Below are positions 37,101-47,789 of a stretch of 64,000 bases of DNA, one piece after another. The position numbers and the translations under genes are program-made. Source of the stretch: Kwoniella bestiolae CBS 10118 (taxonomy: Eukaryota; Basidiomycota; Tremellomycetes; Tremellales; Cryptococcaceae); NCBI RefSeq assembly GCF_000512585.2, contig NC_089241.1, positions 6,962,001 through 7,026,000 of the forward strand. Reading direction: 5' to 3'. Each line of letters starts with the position of its first letter. Positions within the stretch are counted from its first letter, which is position 1. The notes beneath the pieces are model-generated. The model was not told the DNA's origin. It ran no database searches and saw nothing but the letters and a program-made list of their open reading frames with translations.

Positions 37101-39023
37101 GACCGCCACCCTCCTCGTTTACAGGAATACTGGTACGCCTGCAGTATGTAGCGCAGAGACCTGATGATCAAACTGCTGGGCATGACAGCGTGTTATATGG
37201 ACTTTGCTCTGCTACACATTCCTGGGCTGCTCATAGGCTCAGTCCAACGGACAGAATTGGTATTCGAGATACCAAACGATGCAGACGATCGACGTTGGGT
37301 AGGGCACATACATTCCGCTTAATCCGAAAACCGCAGATCTGATTCCCGATAGACCGCATCACTGTACATACGTGGTTTATGTATTCATACATCCGAGGTC
37401 ATACAGGTCTGGACTCGCTGGTAGATTTAATTTACTATATCTGCGCGAAGTGTAAGGTGTACAGGTACATGCTCTTTGTTGTTGCATCGCGAGGAAGATA
37501 CCGTAGCTTACAGTTGATGTGATTTTATATACTCGTAGTTGGTGATTTATTTTATCCGAATGACGCTGTACGGTAAATTTGCAAGTTACCGGTAAACTCA
37601 ACTTGTAACGCAACATTTTACTCCAACCCCACTCAAAGTGAATCAACTTGAACCAACAATTGCTGTCTATCAGGTGTTTATGCGGAATACCAAACACCAA
37701 ATACCAAATACATATATCCTGTCTGAAATTCGATTAAACAAACCCGAACCGACGGACGACCCACCGCGTGCCGCCCCTGATCATCAAGAAGCCAAACGAC
37801 CGAACCCAGCAATCGGGGTCGGGTCTCGGTGCCTGTTCTTTCCCAACCTCAACTAATCAAAATATCACATCAAACGACACGAAACTACATCTCTCGTCTC
37901 CTTGCTTGATATAAGCCTACGAGCTTGGTAAATTAGCGCGATTGGATACCAAACATCATATCACCGGTTGTGGACCCTTTTCCCGAAACTACATACGAGA
38001 CTAGTGCGAAAACGCTTGGATCGTCTGGTCAGTTTGGGTTGGGTTGTGATTAAATCCGAAATACATATTGGACCGAGCGAAGAGAAAAGGAGTTACTTAA
38101 TTAAACAGGTTGTTTCTTCCTGTCAAATCCAACAGTGACAGTGGCCATCCATTCCGTTGTGGTTGTTGTTGGACAGATTCTTCAACCGTCGAACGCAGAA
38201 TAGGTTTCATCGATTCATCGATTTATCAAATCATATCCTGGTGGTTCACAGGAAGCCTGACCGTCCTTTCGATACTTGGTTTGGACGATACTTCTAAATC
38301 CATCATCACCTTCACCATCGGCAAACACCAAAATCCCTCTTGCAAGGGTTCATCTGGGCGGGTGATATTGATCCATCGATTCATACGATCATAAAGGACC
38401 AAGTGGATCGATCAAAGGTCGTGGTTAGTCGCTTGCGCCCTCACTCCTAACGCAACATTGCTTCCGCCATCAAAAGAGGAAACCAGCAATTTCACCTCGA
38501 GGTCGAACGCATTGGGAACACGGAACATACCGAGAGTAGTCGATCGAAGAGACAAGTCCGATGTGTCACCGTTCCCTCTGTGTATAGATACCCCACCATT
38601 CACCTCCCGTCAGTCAAGCGCAACAGCTAGATCTCAACATCACCCACCTCTTTTACCATCAGTCTGGGACTGAAGTGTCATCACATTGTTCACTTCCGAT
38701 CGCTCAACCCGAGGATATACACATATCGCGATACGTCCTTTTGATCAACCTCATTGGCTTCTCACGTTCGTTTGCATGGAGTAAATCGAAGACAAACACG
38801 AAGACGGGTATCAATCAAACAAAGGATCAATCCCATTCTCGCCACAGGCTTTGTGTATATAAGCAATAAACATCTCAAGAAAACGAGCAACCCGATCCCC
38901 ACCTCAATCGCAGCTAATGCGATTCAAGCCGAACACGATCAACTCCCACATCTATAACTTCCGAAGATCAACCACCACCCATCATCACCAGTAACATCAA
39001 TCCCACCTGGATATTCAGCTCAC
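34197..39023. other. Long gene-free region between permease and MAK32-like gene
   Basis: Divergent starts 4.8 kb apart. No reading frame with ATG, splice logic and family similarity was found on either strand. A simple repeat (ATGAGTG x3) lies at 34511-34531. A TGACTCA core at 36432-36438 is an AP-1/Gcn4-like site without assignable target. CT-rich sequence from about 38600 to 39023 fits the leader of the plus-strand gene. The permease promoter must lie at the left end. Confidence 0.4.
34511..34531. repeat. Tandem 7-mer ATGAGTG, 3 copies
   Basis: Three perfect copies, flanked by further GATGATC/GATTGATGG near-copies, about 320 bp upstream of the permease start. Confidence 0.85.
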
Positions 39024-40749
39024 ATGATCCAATCTCACGCTGGACCTTCGGGTCCCTCAGACCGGCGGACGGGACGAAAGTCCTCCCCACCCATCTTCGC
39101 TTCCATAGGTGAGTCAATACCGATCAAGACCACCCCATAACTTTTGATGGTGTATGCATCGCTAATCTTCCGACATGTTCCGACATGTTGTGTGAATCCT
39201 TCACACAGGAACCGTTTTGATCGATGCCTTCGATTCGCCACCACGACCCATCCTCGACGCCGACAACGAGAACGGACCAAACGCAAACTCAAACCCACCG
39301 AAAGGACTGATGGGTCTACCCACCCCACCTACACCCCCCACACCAATTGAAGTGCAGTCGCAAGCTCATGCGCCAACCCCGAGCAAATCCTTCTTTCGTC
39401 AGTTGCCCATTGTCGCCTCTCATCTAGTAACGCCCAAAACCTCGCCCGTCCCTTCGGCTGGACCATCGACACCCCAACTATCCCTCGATGATAGCCCTCT
39501 TCCAAATGCTGATGAGGTGTATGAGATGCTCGGCGGAGGAGCCCTCTACGCCCTGGTAGGCGCGAGATTATGGTTGGGTCCCGATCGACTGAGGACGTTG
39601 GTTGATCGAGCTCCAATGGGGGAAGAGTCGGACGTACCCCCCGAAGCGGAGGATAAGCTCAACAATCTAGGTGAAGATATATGGGTGTGGAATAGAGGTG
39701 AGAATACCAAGATGACCAGAGCGAGGATACGGTACGAGGGTGATGTCAGGTTGTATGTCCTTGTCATTTCATTTCGAAGAAGGAGGGACGATGTTGATGA
39801 CTTGTGTGTAGTTTTCAGCATGTCGTCAAAGCACCTCACCGAAGGATGAGCCAACTGCTCGACTCTCCCCTGTGCGGTGCACAGTATCTGCATATAAGTC
39901 CGCCGTGGTCGCCCGAGGACGTATCTGGACTGCTGGACGAGATTACCTCTCTTAGAGAGGCAGATCCCACATACAATTGGGAACCAAATATCGTATTTGA
40001 GCCTACACCCCCATCGTGCCACCCAGGGCAGAAAGAGTGGCTCGAGAAGATCGTCCCCTTCATTGAAGTCTTATCGTAAGTTCCCGATTGCCCGAGCTTG
40101 CATCGATCAGAGTTGATCCGATGAATACGATGATAGACCAAATCATGAAGAGATATTCTCGATCCTCTCGATCCCACCTAAGGAAATAACAGACCCCGAT
40201 CTCAAACCCACTGTGGAAGGAGTCATCAGACATTTCATACACCATGTCGGAATCGGTAAGGACGGTAAGGGAATTATGATTGTCCGATGTGGTAGATTGG
40301 GTGCATGTGTGGGTACAAAAGAGGGGGGATTGAGATGGTGTCCTGCCTATTTTGAGGGCGAGGAAAGTAAGACGAGAGTCAAGGATGTTACGGGGGGTAA
40401 GTCTGTCTCACGGTTTCCATTTATAAGTACGGTCACGTGCTTATGATGATGTTCTTAGCGGGTAATTCCTTCTTGGGCGGGTATTGTGCTGGATTGAGTT
40501 TATCGGGTAATGATCCCTATGAAGGTGTGTCACCGTTCCACCCTCTTGAGTGTACTCTAAACGCTTATATATGTTGGACTCGTGTCATCCGTCATTCGAT
40601 CAGCCCTACTCTACGCTACCGTCTCGGCATCATTCGTCATCGAGCAATTCGGTCTTCCGTCTCTATCGCAAGTTGACGGCGTTGAGAGGTGGAACGATGA
40701 TCTGCCTCATGAACGATTAGAAGTTCTGCGGAAGCGATTTGAGTCTTAG
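39024..40749 (+). CDS. MAK32: MAK32-like pfkB/ribokinase-fold protein
   Basis: Member of the pfkB carbohydrate-kinase superfamily, Mak32 branch (in budding yeast needed for stable L-A killer particles; reaction unknown). Six exons: 39024-39108, 39209-39752, 39812-40075, 40137-40396, 40459-40524, 40604-40749; 454 aa. It starts MIQSHAGPSGPSDRR; GTVLIDAFDSP is the first beta strand. GGGALYALVGARLWLGPDR (about 137) is the MAK32 N-terminal glycine block, and MTRARIRYEGDVRFF matches the lid region. The pfkB signature DVTGAGNSFLGGY (about 381-393) carries the family catalytic Asp/Gly-Ala-Gly site. A Pro/Ser-rich insert lies at about 50-125. The exon 2/3 join uses the donor at 39753, giving RFFQHVV. 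Convergent with ARL2. Confidence 0.88.
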
Positions 40750-41147
40750 CGTCCTGCAATAAGACCTGCCACAACCTGAGCTCGCCCTTGGGGAGACGTT
40801 GCATCCGTACCACGGGGTAGACAACGGGGTGTATAAAAAGAGACGGTCGTAGATCTGTGGTATTGTCTTTGCTTTGTAAAGGAATGGAAATGGTGGAGGA
40901 TCTCATCAGGATATGACATGAAAAGGGAAGGGAAAAAGGGCAAATCGGAATTAGGATTATAGCATCAAACATTGTCTGTCAACATGGCAATATGAATACC
41001 TTGCATCTGTCAATCACATAAGTAACATCGGATCGGAATAGCAATCGTGTCATGTCATGGCATACATATAACAACAGTACAAATGGTATGATGTGGTGCG
41101 GGGTATAGTTGTGATGATGGTGTGGATGATGATGATCCATTCGGGGC
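40750..41147. other. Convergent 3' intergenic region (MAK32 / ARL2)
   Basis: Tail-to-tail spacer of about 0.4 kb; A/T-rich patches fit two 3' UTRs. No gene recognised. Confidence 0.5.
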
Positions 41148-42218
41148 TCAGGAAACAGGATTGATAACTTGAGCGGTTGGTATCGTTGGTTGCGTGGGCG
41201 TTTGTATACCACTCCAATATAGTCTACCAGCTACCTCCTTGATTAACCAGGTCATACCTTCCTCCAGTCCTTTGCCTGTGTATGCTGAACACGGGTGGAC
41301 GATCCATCGGTGGGAGAGGATCGATCTGAGGTCGAGCGCCTGTGACGTGGTGGATGCTCAGTTGAGGATGGTATTCAACAGAGATTAAATAGTCTTGGTA
41401 GAATGAAAGAGGGGATGAGTCAAACTCACATCTCGTATTTCCTCCAAAGTCATTGATCCTTCAAGATCCTGCTTATTCGCAAATACCAGTAAAGTCGCTC
41501 CTGCCAACCGCTTATCATGCGCATACTCAGATTAGCCTTCCGCTCTCCTCTTCCCTCGAAATGGACATTTCCCCGTGTGATTATACCATCGCACGGGAGC
41601 TAGAGACACTCACCTCCTCCTTCAGAAGCCCTTTCAACTCGCTCTGACAATCTCCCATCCTCATCCTATCCGACGAATCCACCACCCAAACCACCGCATC
41701 TGTAGATTCAAAGTAATTCCTCCAGTAAGGTCGGAGCGTGCGTTGTCCTCCTACGTCCCCTGGACCACGACTCAGCCATTGAGATATCACAAATGCATGG
41801 TTCACTGATACTCACATATATTGAGAGTGTAGCTGGACACCAAATACCCAAGCATCAGCAATCCACTCTCCTCCACTGAAATTACTAAGGACGGTATCAC
41901 ACTCACCCATCCCTAATCAGCGTCTTGATGTTGAACCCCAGCGTCGGACTTATATCACCTATATCCTCATCATTCAACTTCTTCAGTATCGTTGTCTTCC
42001 CAGCGTTATCTAGACCCCTTGATTCGAAAGCAAATCAAAATCAGCGACAGTGAACATGGGAAGACACCAAAGTGGAGGTAAGTCGAATGAGACATACAGA
42101 AAGAGGATTCTCATCTCCTTTGATTTGGCTTTGTTCTTCCTTATGATGGTGAGTAGACCTATATTTCTAGCGACTCAGCGGAGGGGTGTGATTGGCAGTA
42201 GGAGAAATCCTCACCCAT
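41148..42218 (-). CDS. ARL2: ADP-ribosylation-factor-like GTPase Arl2
   Basis: Small GTPase working with tubulin cofactors in tubulin folding and microtubule stability. Seven exons (minus): 42215-42218, 42098-42158, 41907-42017, 41816-41832, 41614-41759, 41430-41510, 41148-41339; 203 aa. The first coding exon is only ATG plus one base; it completes Gly2, giving MGLLTIIRKNKAKSKEMRIL, the Arl2 N-terminus. GTPase motifs: P-loop GLDNAGKTT (23-31), DISPTLGFNIKT switch 1, WDVGGQ (65-70), RPYWRNYFESTD, NKQD (125-128) and CSAYTG (157-162). It carries a roughly 20-residue C-terminal tail (IQTPTQPTIPTAQVINPVS) beyond the usual 184 aa. A 17 nt exon sits just before the WDVGGQ motif. Confidence 0.95.
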
Positions 42219-42642
42219 CGTTGTGGTGTCTTGTTGACTCGATTTCAGATGTTAGTCTCTGGCAAGAAGAGTTGAATTGCAATGGAATGTCAAAATGAGT
42301 GGTCTTCTCGACGCGACTCTCGTCTTTCGTCATAGCCCGGTGGCATTGAGCGCTTGTGGCGGCGGTGCTGTACAAGACAAAAGATAACTGATCCTTTGGG
42401 ACGACTCGTTGTTTGCGTATATCCTAAACACCCAAGTAACGCTGCTTCTATCAAAGGATTTGCGTTAAGCATATGCGTCACATAGAAGACGAAAGATTTT
42501 GCTACTGAAAGAGCACGTCCAAGGGGTATATATCGACGACAAATCTTGCCACCTGATTCAACTGTTTCGATGCTCCATCCTCTCTCCCTCCATCGGCAAA
42601 ACCCCTGTTCCCCACTGGGCCTCGGACACCATTTGTCAAAGA
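42219..42642. promoter_or_regulatory. Divergent region between ARL2 and the HMG-box gene
   Basis: Head-to-head spacer of about 0.4 kb containing both promoters. A reading frame open from 42499 runs in frame into the HMG-box gene but has no ATG before 42643, so it is treated as leader. Confidence 0.5.
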
Positions 42643-44149
42643 ATGCCGAGAGCGAAGAGGGCCACGCGGTCCAAAAAAAAAAAAAGTGAGACCAAAAGTG
42701 ACACCAAAAGTAAAACCAAAAGTGATGCTAAAAGTGAAAACAAAAGTGAAATGATGCCCTGCAAGTGTCCGAGGGGCGATCATCGAGATGAGCTGGGCAA
42801 CTTCGGCGAGCAACCGACGTTGACAGGCGAGGTATCTCCATCGGTACCTTGTCGGACGGATATCAGCAAGCTCTACGCTTCCTCGGGAGGGAACCAACTT
42901 TGTTACACCTGTGTGAGTTGGATAGTACATCAGACTAGCACTCTGATTGGTGCGCGATCCTTTGCTCATCATTATGGCTTGTTAGTCTGCCAACTTAGCC
43001 CACGCATTGGATTTTGTCTCGGTGCCCAGCACTAGTCGGGATGATTATCTTGTGGCGATGCTCTCGGATCTCCAAATCAAGCATCCAAAGAAAAGGATTA
43101 TTGGCTCGGAATGGGCATCATATTTCCGTGCCGAAGGACCGTCTTACCGAGAGAAAGCGAGAGCGAGAGTCACATCAGAAGGTTCTAAGCAGCCTAGAAG
43201 TCCGGTCGCGACTACCCATGAGTTACCTTCCAAAGACGACAGAGACGACGATGGGAATGGTGATAATAAAGAGACTCGAGTACATCATTCCACATGGAAT
43301 CCAGCCCAAACTTTGCGAGAAGATGCATCCAGCCTGTCTGGCGAGCCAGGATGGCAGACGCCTCCCCTTCTACCCTTTGCCGAAGGTCCCCCTCGAGGTC
43401 CTCTACATGAAGATGAGCGTCATGGCAGTGCTATGGTGATGGAAACGGAAGTCCCCAAGTTAGAACTTAGCCTACTTGAAGAGACCCAAATTTCCCCAGA
43501 CCGTTCATGGCGTCAGGACCACGTGTCAAGTGATACAGCAACGTTCCCCTCTCCCAGCGATGGCGCCAGTACACAACAATCACCATTTGACTTCTCTGTC
43601 CTCGAGGGCTGGGAGTCATCCCCGGGCGGTTCAGGTCAAGCACCCGGATCATTCAAATTCCCGCACCAGCCCCAGAAGCCCGCTGATATGACATTTGCTC
43701 CGGCCCCTCTTGATGCAGGTCAGTATACCTCGGCGCAAAGCTATCAACACAGTCCGTGGGACCTCGGTGAAGAAGCAGGTATCCAGCCATATGCTGTCAC
43801 CGGGCAGCTTGGCACCGGGTCATGGGCGCGGAGCCCAAATGACAATCAGATCCCCCTTTTATCGGGGAACGCAAGTAACAATTGGAGGGAATATACTGGA
43901 CTAGAAATCCTGCAGACATCGGCTGAAGAATCGGGAGTATGGGAGGCGACTACGATGGACCTGTCGTATCACAGCTCTAGATATGCGCACGGTAGGGGTT
44001 CTGATTCCTCTGGTCGTCTGAACTATCAACAAGGACAAGATGAGCTCCGTGGAGATCAGCTAGATCAGCTTGCTTATGATAATTATCGAGGCAATTCGTA
44101 CACAGGGGACTGGTGGTCTACAAGCCCTCAATATGGTACAGGTCAATGA
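42643..44149 (+). CDS. Divergent HMG-box protein (unnamed, probable DNA-binding)
   Basis: Two exons: 42643-42910 and 42999-44149 (phase-1 intron, GTGAGT..CTTAG), 472 aa. The basic start MPRAKRATRSKKKK leads into a six-unit KS-rich coding minisatellite, then a Cys-containing segment (MMPCKCPRGDH). Residues about 92-148 fit an HMG box by spacing: an aromatic at F95, then GSEW (125-128) with W128, ten residues later Y139, followed by REKARAR, exactly as in the helix 2/3 pattern G-x-E-W-x10-[FY]-x3-A-[KR]. The N-terminal strand lacks the usual RPxNAF. The rest is acidic and Ser/Pro/Gln/Gly-rich without known domains. Likely a nuclear DNA-binding or mating/filamentation regulator by analogy to fungal HMG proteins; no orthologue is recognised. 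Confidence 0.6.
42673..42685 (+). repeat. 13-nt homopolymeric A run inside coding sequence
   Basis: Thirteen consecutive A, encoding the lysine run of the HMG-box protein N-terminus. A slippage-prone tract: a one-base change would truncate the protein within a few codons. Confidence 0.95.
42682..42753 (+). repeat. 12-bp coding minisatellite, 6 units
   Basis: Six contiguous 12 nt units starting AAAAGT, each encoding K-S-[EDK]-[TANM]. In-frame unit length keeps the reading frame whatever the copy number. Overlaps the end of the A13 run. Adds a basic/acidic KS-rich spacer before the Cys segment. Confidence 0.95.
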
Positions 44150-44341
44150 CAGGGCCGTGTCTCAATCGTCGACTGGCTCAATCATACCACCGGTAACAAG
44201 CCGACACGCGAGGGGATCATTCCTTGTTTACACACTATGGTAAGATTATGTACATATATATAACATGTATATGTTCTTGTACAGATCGCCAAGAACACAC
44301 TGCGTCCTGAGTTACGGGGGAAGCCGGTATCTTTGTCCTGC
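44150..44341. other. Convergent spacer (HMG-box gene / calpain-like gene A)
   Basis: Short tail-to-tail spacer holding both 3' UTRs; contains a TATATATAACATGTATAT near-palindrome. No gene. Confidence 0.4.
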
Positions 44342-45415
44342 TTAGTCTTGCAAGACGATGAGTGTATCATACGCTTCTTTCAACTCTTTGACCGGCTCTC
44401 CACCAAAGCCTTCCCAAAAAGTGTTGCCCAGATGCGTCGTATCAGCCCTATCCAAAGGTCTCATCATCGATGAGCGTCATATCCACCACATTATACACCG
44501 TACCGTGCCGTCAAGACCGAAGCAACAGTGAGTAAGATACTTACGTGATTGTATCTGTGTTATCCCCTTCAGCACTAGTCACAATCCTGTACCTGTCACT
44601 GCCCTCTTTGTTCGACACGGCAATGACTACTTTGTTCTTGAGGTTCGTCGCTATTCGCAAGATCAGCATGAAACAAACGTCAACAGACTGAACTCGCCAT
44701 AATCATCAATTGAAAGATCCGACAGTCTCTCAGCTTCTTTCCCAGTCAATATCCTCAATACCTGATCAGGTTCAGACTGATCCCCTTCAGGGGCGTCCCG
44801 TACAGCTTTGATAGCCCCAAGCCACCACCTATCATGATCCCCATGATGATACTCAGTACATAATCCTAAATTGTAGATAAACTGTCCAGACAAATAGCTT
44901 ACCAAGCTTTACGCGGGTCTTTCAAGTCAAAAGCCTCGGCAACGCTTTGATATTTGATAGTCGGTCCGTTGACCTTGCTTCCATCGTGGGTCTTGAAGAT
45001 GGCACTTTCCTCCTCGTCAATGGGCACGATGTGATCCTTCACCCATCCAAGGTCGGAGGCCAGGACCAATGCACCGAGTGATACTTTGATACCCAGGTCG
45101 TCTCCCAAGGCAAGATCTGCGGCACATTATCAGTCGTTGCTTGATTGGGAAGAGAACCGGAGTATGGGAAAAGCAGACTGACTATTATCGATGTCAATAC
45201 GGGCCGCGCCATCTGGATTCCAGATTGGATGATCCCCTACACCTCGGACTTTCAGAGATGGCTCGTTCGGAATGACCGCTCCCAGGGTCAATGGGAGGAC
45301 GCCAAGAAGTACAGAAGCTGAACAGCATTTATGAAGAGTTATCAGCTTCGTTACCTGATACGTAGTGACTCGTCATGCATAGATGAAACTGCTCACCGTA
45401 GATAGATGCCAGCAT
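44342..45415 (-). CDS. Secreted calpain-like protein A (probable pseudoenzyme)
   Basis: Six exons (minus): 45397-45415, 45183-45317, 44903-45116, 44698-44828, 44545-44650, 44342-44447; 236 aa. Signal peptide SIYASVLLGVLPLTLGA. The body follows a calpain CysPc layout: IWNPDGAARID where calpains have F[DN]PxGPxxDDI, then DDLGIKVSLGAL where calpains have GDC[WY]FLASLAAL, so the catalytic Cys position is Leu. WWWLGAIKAV and ILTGKEAE match the L[WF]xxLxEKAY..LTG region. The His strand (normally GHAYxV) is RYRIVTS, without His. Exon 4 ends at a GC donor (GGCGAGT), the frame requiring a GC-AG intron. Tandem paralogue of gene B. Calpain relation is inference from motif order and moderately sure; protease activity is unlikely. 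Confidence 0.72.
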
Positions 45416-45998
45416 CTTATAACAATACAGTAAAAGTGGTTCGTAGTCTCTGGTTCCGGTATGAGGAAGAGGCTTGATATATGCTATATGCCACAAGTCA
45501 AGCGAGGGTAACGGCTCCTGTTATTCAATCATTTTATACCCTTGCGCATAATCATATGACACCATTGATGTGGCCTATTTAGTCCTTTCATTCAAGATGG
45601 ATAAAGGAGCCTTCGGCACAAGGTCTCAGATCTGCATGGTACTCTTTTTTTGGATCGGGGTGAGATAGTGTGAGATTGCCTGAGAGGGGAAATGAGAAAT
45701 GATCGTCACAAGGGGGATGTCGTGATATTAAGGGGTGATTGCTGCGGCATGCAAACCGTCTCAATCATCTTCTGTAGAGCAATATGCAATGGACGCCTCA
45801 TTGCAACATGGCCAAGAGTCACTATCTGACCTCAAAACAGTCACCTCTATACGACTTAGACATAGAATCGGTTAATAGGTCGACTGTCTGAGGTCTTCTG
45901 AAATCATTGCACTTGGGCGTTACATGTGTCATAGTACATCGTAGTATTTGCAATGCGGATAAAGAACGCACGATAATACACAAATGCACTTTGTCTAC
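45416..45998. promoter_or_regulatory. Spacer between the two calpain-like genes
   Basis: About 0.6 kb; upstream region of gene A and 3' flank of gene B. No gene or repeat recognised. Confidence 0.4.
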
Positions 45999-47201
45999 TT
46001 AATCATCCTCGAACACAATTACAGTACCATACTCTCCTTTCAGCTCTTTCAGATCTTCGCTCATTATGCCTACCCAGTATGGGTCGCCCATCTCGATCGT
46101 ATCGACTCTGGTAGGTCCAAATACACAGTACGATCAGTCCTGACCTACTGCCAACCTCAAAATTGTCTTGGATGATGGAGTTTGAGGTGAACATAAGTCA
46201 GTACTCACGTGGCAGAGTCAACATCTTTCCCATCGACATTCGTAACCACCCTATACTTCTTCAAATCTTCATCGTCCCGTTCGTCCTCTTCGCCCGACTC
46301 TTTCGAGAGGATGACCACTTTCTTCTTGAGAAGTTTGACTATAACATAGTAATAATCAATATACAAGATCATTACGATTATACCATGATTGATACAAATC
46401 GTTCGAATCCGGTAAAGACTCACGATAAGCTTCATCGGACGACGGCTTCACTTTCTTCGTCTGCTTCCCAGTCAACCATTTCAATATATTCTCGGGACTT
46501 CCTTCCTCGATGGTCAATTCTCGATCGTCAGGTGAGATAGTCTGCACGAGGGCCTGTTCCATGCCCATCCACCACCTAGTTACGCAAACCACCACGCCCA
46601 TCAGTCCAGAATGATCACTCGGTTGTTGCACACCACAAAGGCAGGGACTAACTCACCAATTATCAGCCACAGACCCACTGTTGAACCCATTCTTGACCTC
46701 ATCGGTAGTAACCTCCACATCCTTCTTCTTCGAGATATCCCCTTCCTCGTAGATCGTAAATCCACCTTTGGCAGTTACATCGTCCCCTCCACCAGGGTGA
46801 ATATGGTCTTTCGCCCACTTCGAGTTGGGATCCAAGATGAGGGAGACAAGTGAGGTCTTTATACCGATGTCGTTGGGGTATGAAGGATCTACGATGACAA
46901 TAACGTTAATGATGTACCTGTATCTATCGTCCTGCCGGGAGAACAGGACAGGAGCAGGAAGATAAGGGAATCGCTCACCTTTCGTAAAATCATCTTTGGT
47001 CGGACCATCAGGATTCCAAATTTTGATTGCACCTACACCTCTACTTGTTAGAGACGCCGTGGGTGGGATCACCACTCCCAGAGCGGAGTGGACCATGCCC
47101 AGAAGGATCAAGCCTGTTTACAAATGGTTAGTTCGATCCGTATCTCACAAGCTATACAAGCGAATGACCGGGCTGTACTTACTATAGGTCAATGCGAACA
47201 T
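45999..47201 (-). CDS. Secreted calpain-like protein B (probable pseudoenzyme)
   Basis: Six exons (minus): 47183-47201, 46979-47113, 46657-46888, 46424-46575, 46209-46338, 45999-46107; 258 aa. Signal peptide MFALTYSLILLGMVHSALG. IWNPDGPTKDDFTKD closely follows the calpain F[DN]PxGPxxDD stretch. NDIGIKTSLVSLIL occupies the active-site helix with Ile where calpains have catalytic Cys. WWWMGMEQALVQ and NILKWLTGKQ follow, then KYRVVTNVDG at the His strand without His. The first two exons match gene A in length (19 and 135 nt) and all intron phases match, so the pair arose by tandem duplication. Both end in KELK.xYxT[LV]IV plus an acidic tail. A secreted role at the cell surface is inferred; partner unknown. 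Confidence 0.75.
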
Positions 47202-47789
47202 GTTATTTACTTTATATCACAGTAGTTATCCGCGAGGTTCTTTACGGTTTATAACCAGTGGGTATTTTAAATATAATACTCAGTATTATGTTAATCTACT
47301 TGCAAGTCGTCAGAAATGTTACTTAGTTCATTGGTACGATTGGTTAGAAGGAGTATGAAAGGTGAATTGTTATCCAGCGGATTAACGACTTATATATTCC
47401 TATCTGACAATACCAATTTCCGCATCCTTTCTAAGTGAACAGAAAGGATCCAAAACAGTCCCACATTTCTGTGACGACACGAGACGCCGTGAAACTGCAT
47501 TGACCCCAGGTGCTTGAAAGGATTGATGATCGCGCGAAAGCTACTAATACGAGTAAGAACGGTCCACATGTAGTGTCAAGTGTCAAGGGGATCGCCAGAC
47601 CCCAGCGTGCCAAACGCATGCAATTGATAACGTACTGGACATGGCAGATCTCCTTTCTGTTCGTCCAGGGGAGATTGGGTATGTTGTATATAGCCAGAAA
47701 AAATATGCATTACAATGGATCCTAAGGTACGATCTTAGGACCTGGGAGATGATCTAGTAGGAGATGATCTAGAATTCGGTAAGGGTTAT
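47202..47789. promoter_or_regulatory. Upstream region of calpain-like B / 3' flank of NDUFS4
   Basis: About 0.6 kb without a supported gene; should hold the promoter of the calpain-like gene B. Confidence 0.4.

Noticed and set aside
36071..38673. Several 60-95 codon frames in the permease/MAK32 gap
   Set aside because: No ATG context, splice logic or family similarity; length expected by chance in open, moderately AT sequence.
42499..42642. Upstream in-frame extension of the HMG-box protein
   Set aside because: Opens only with TTG and has no ATG before 42643; the basic start MPRAKRATRS is a better N-terminus.
42502..42972. 156-codon minus-strand frame
   Set aside because: Its Phe/Thr-rich middle (FTFGVTFGLTF) is the complement of the KS-rich coding minisatellite of the HMG-box gene.
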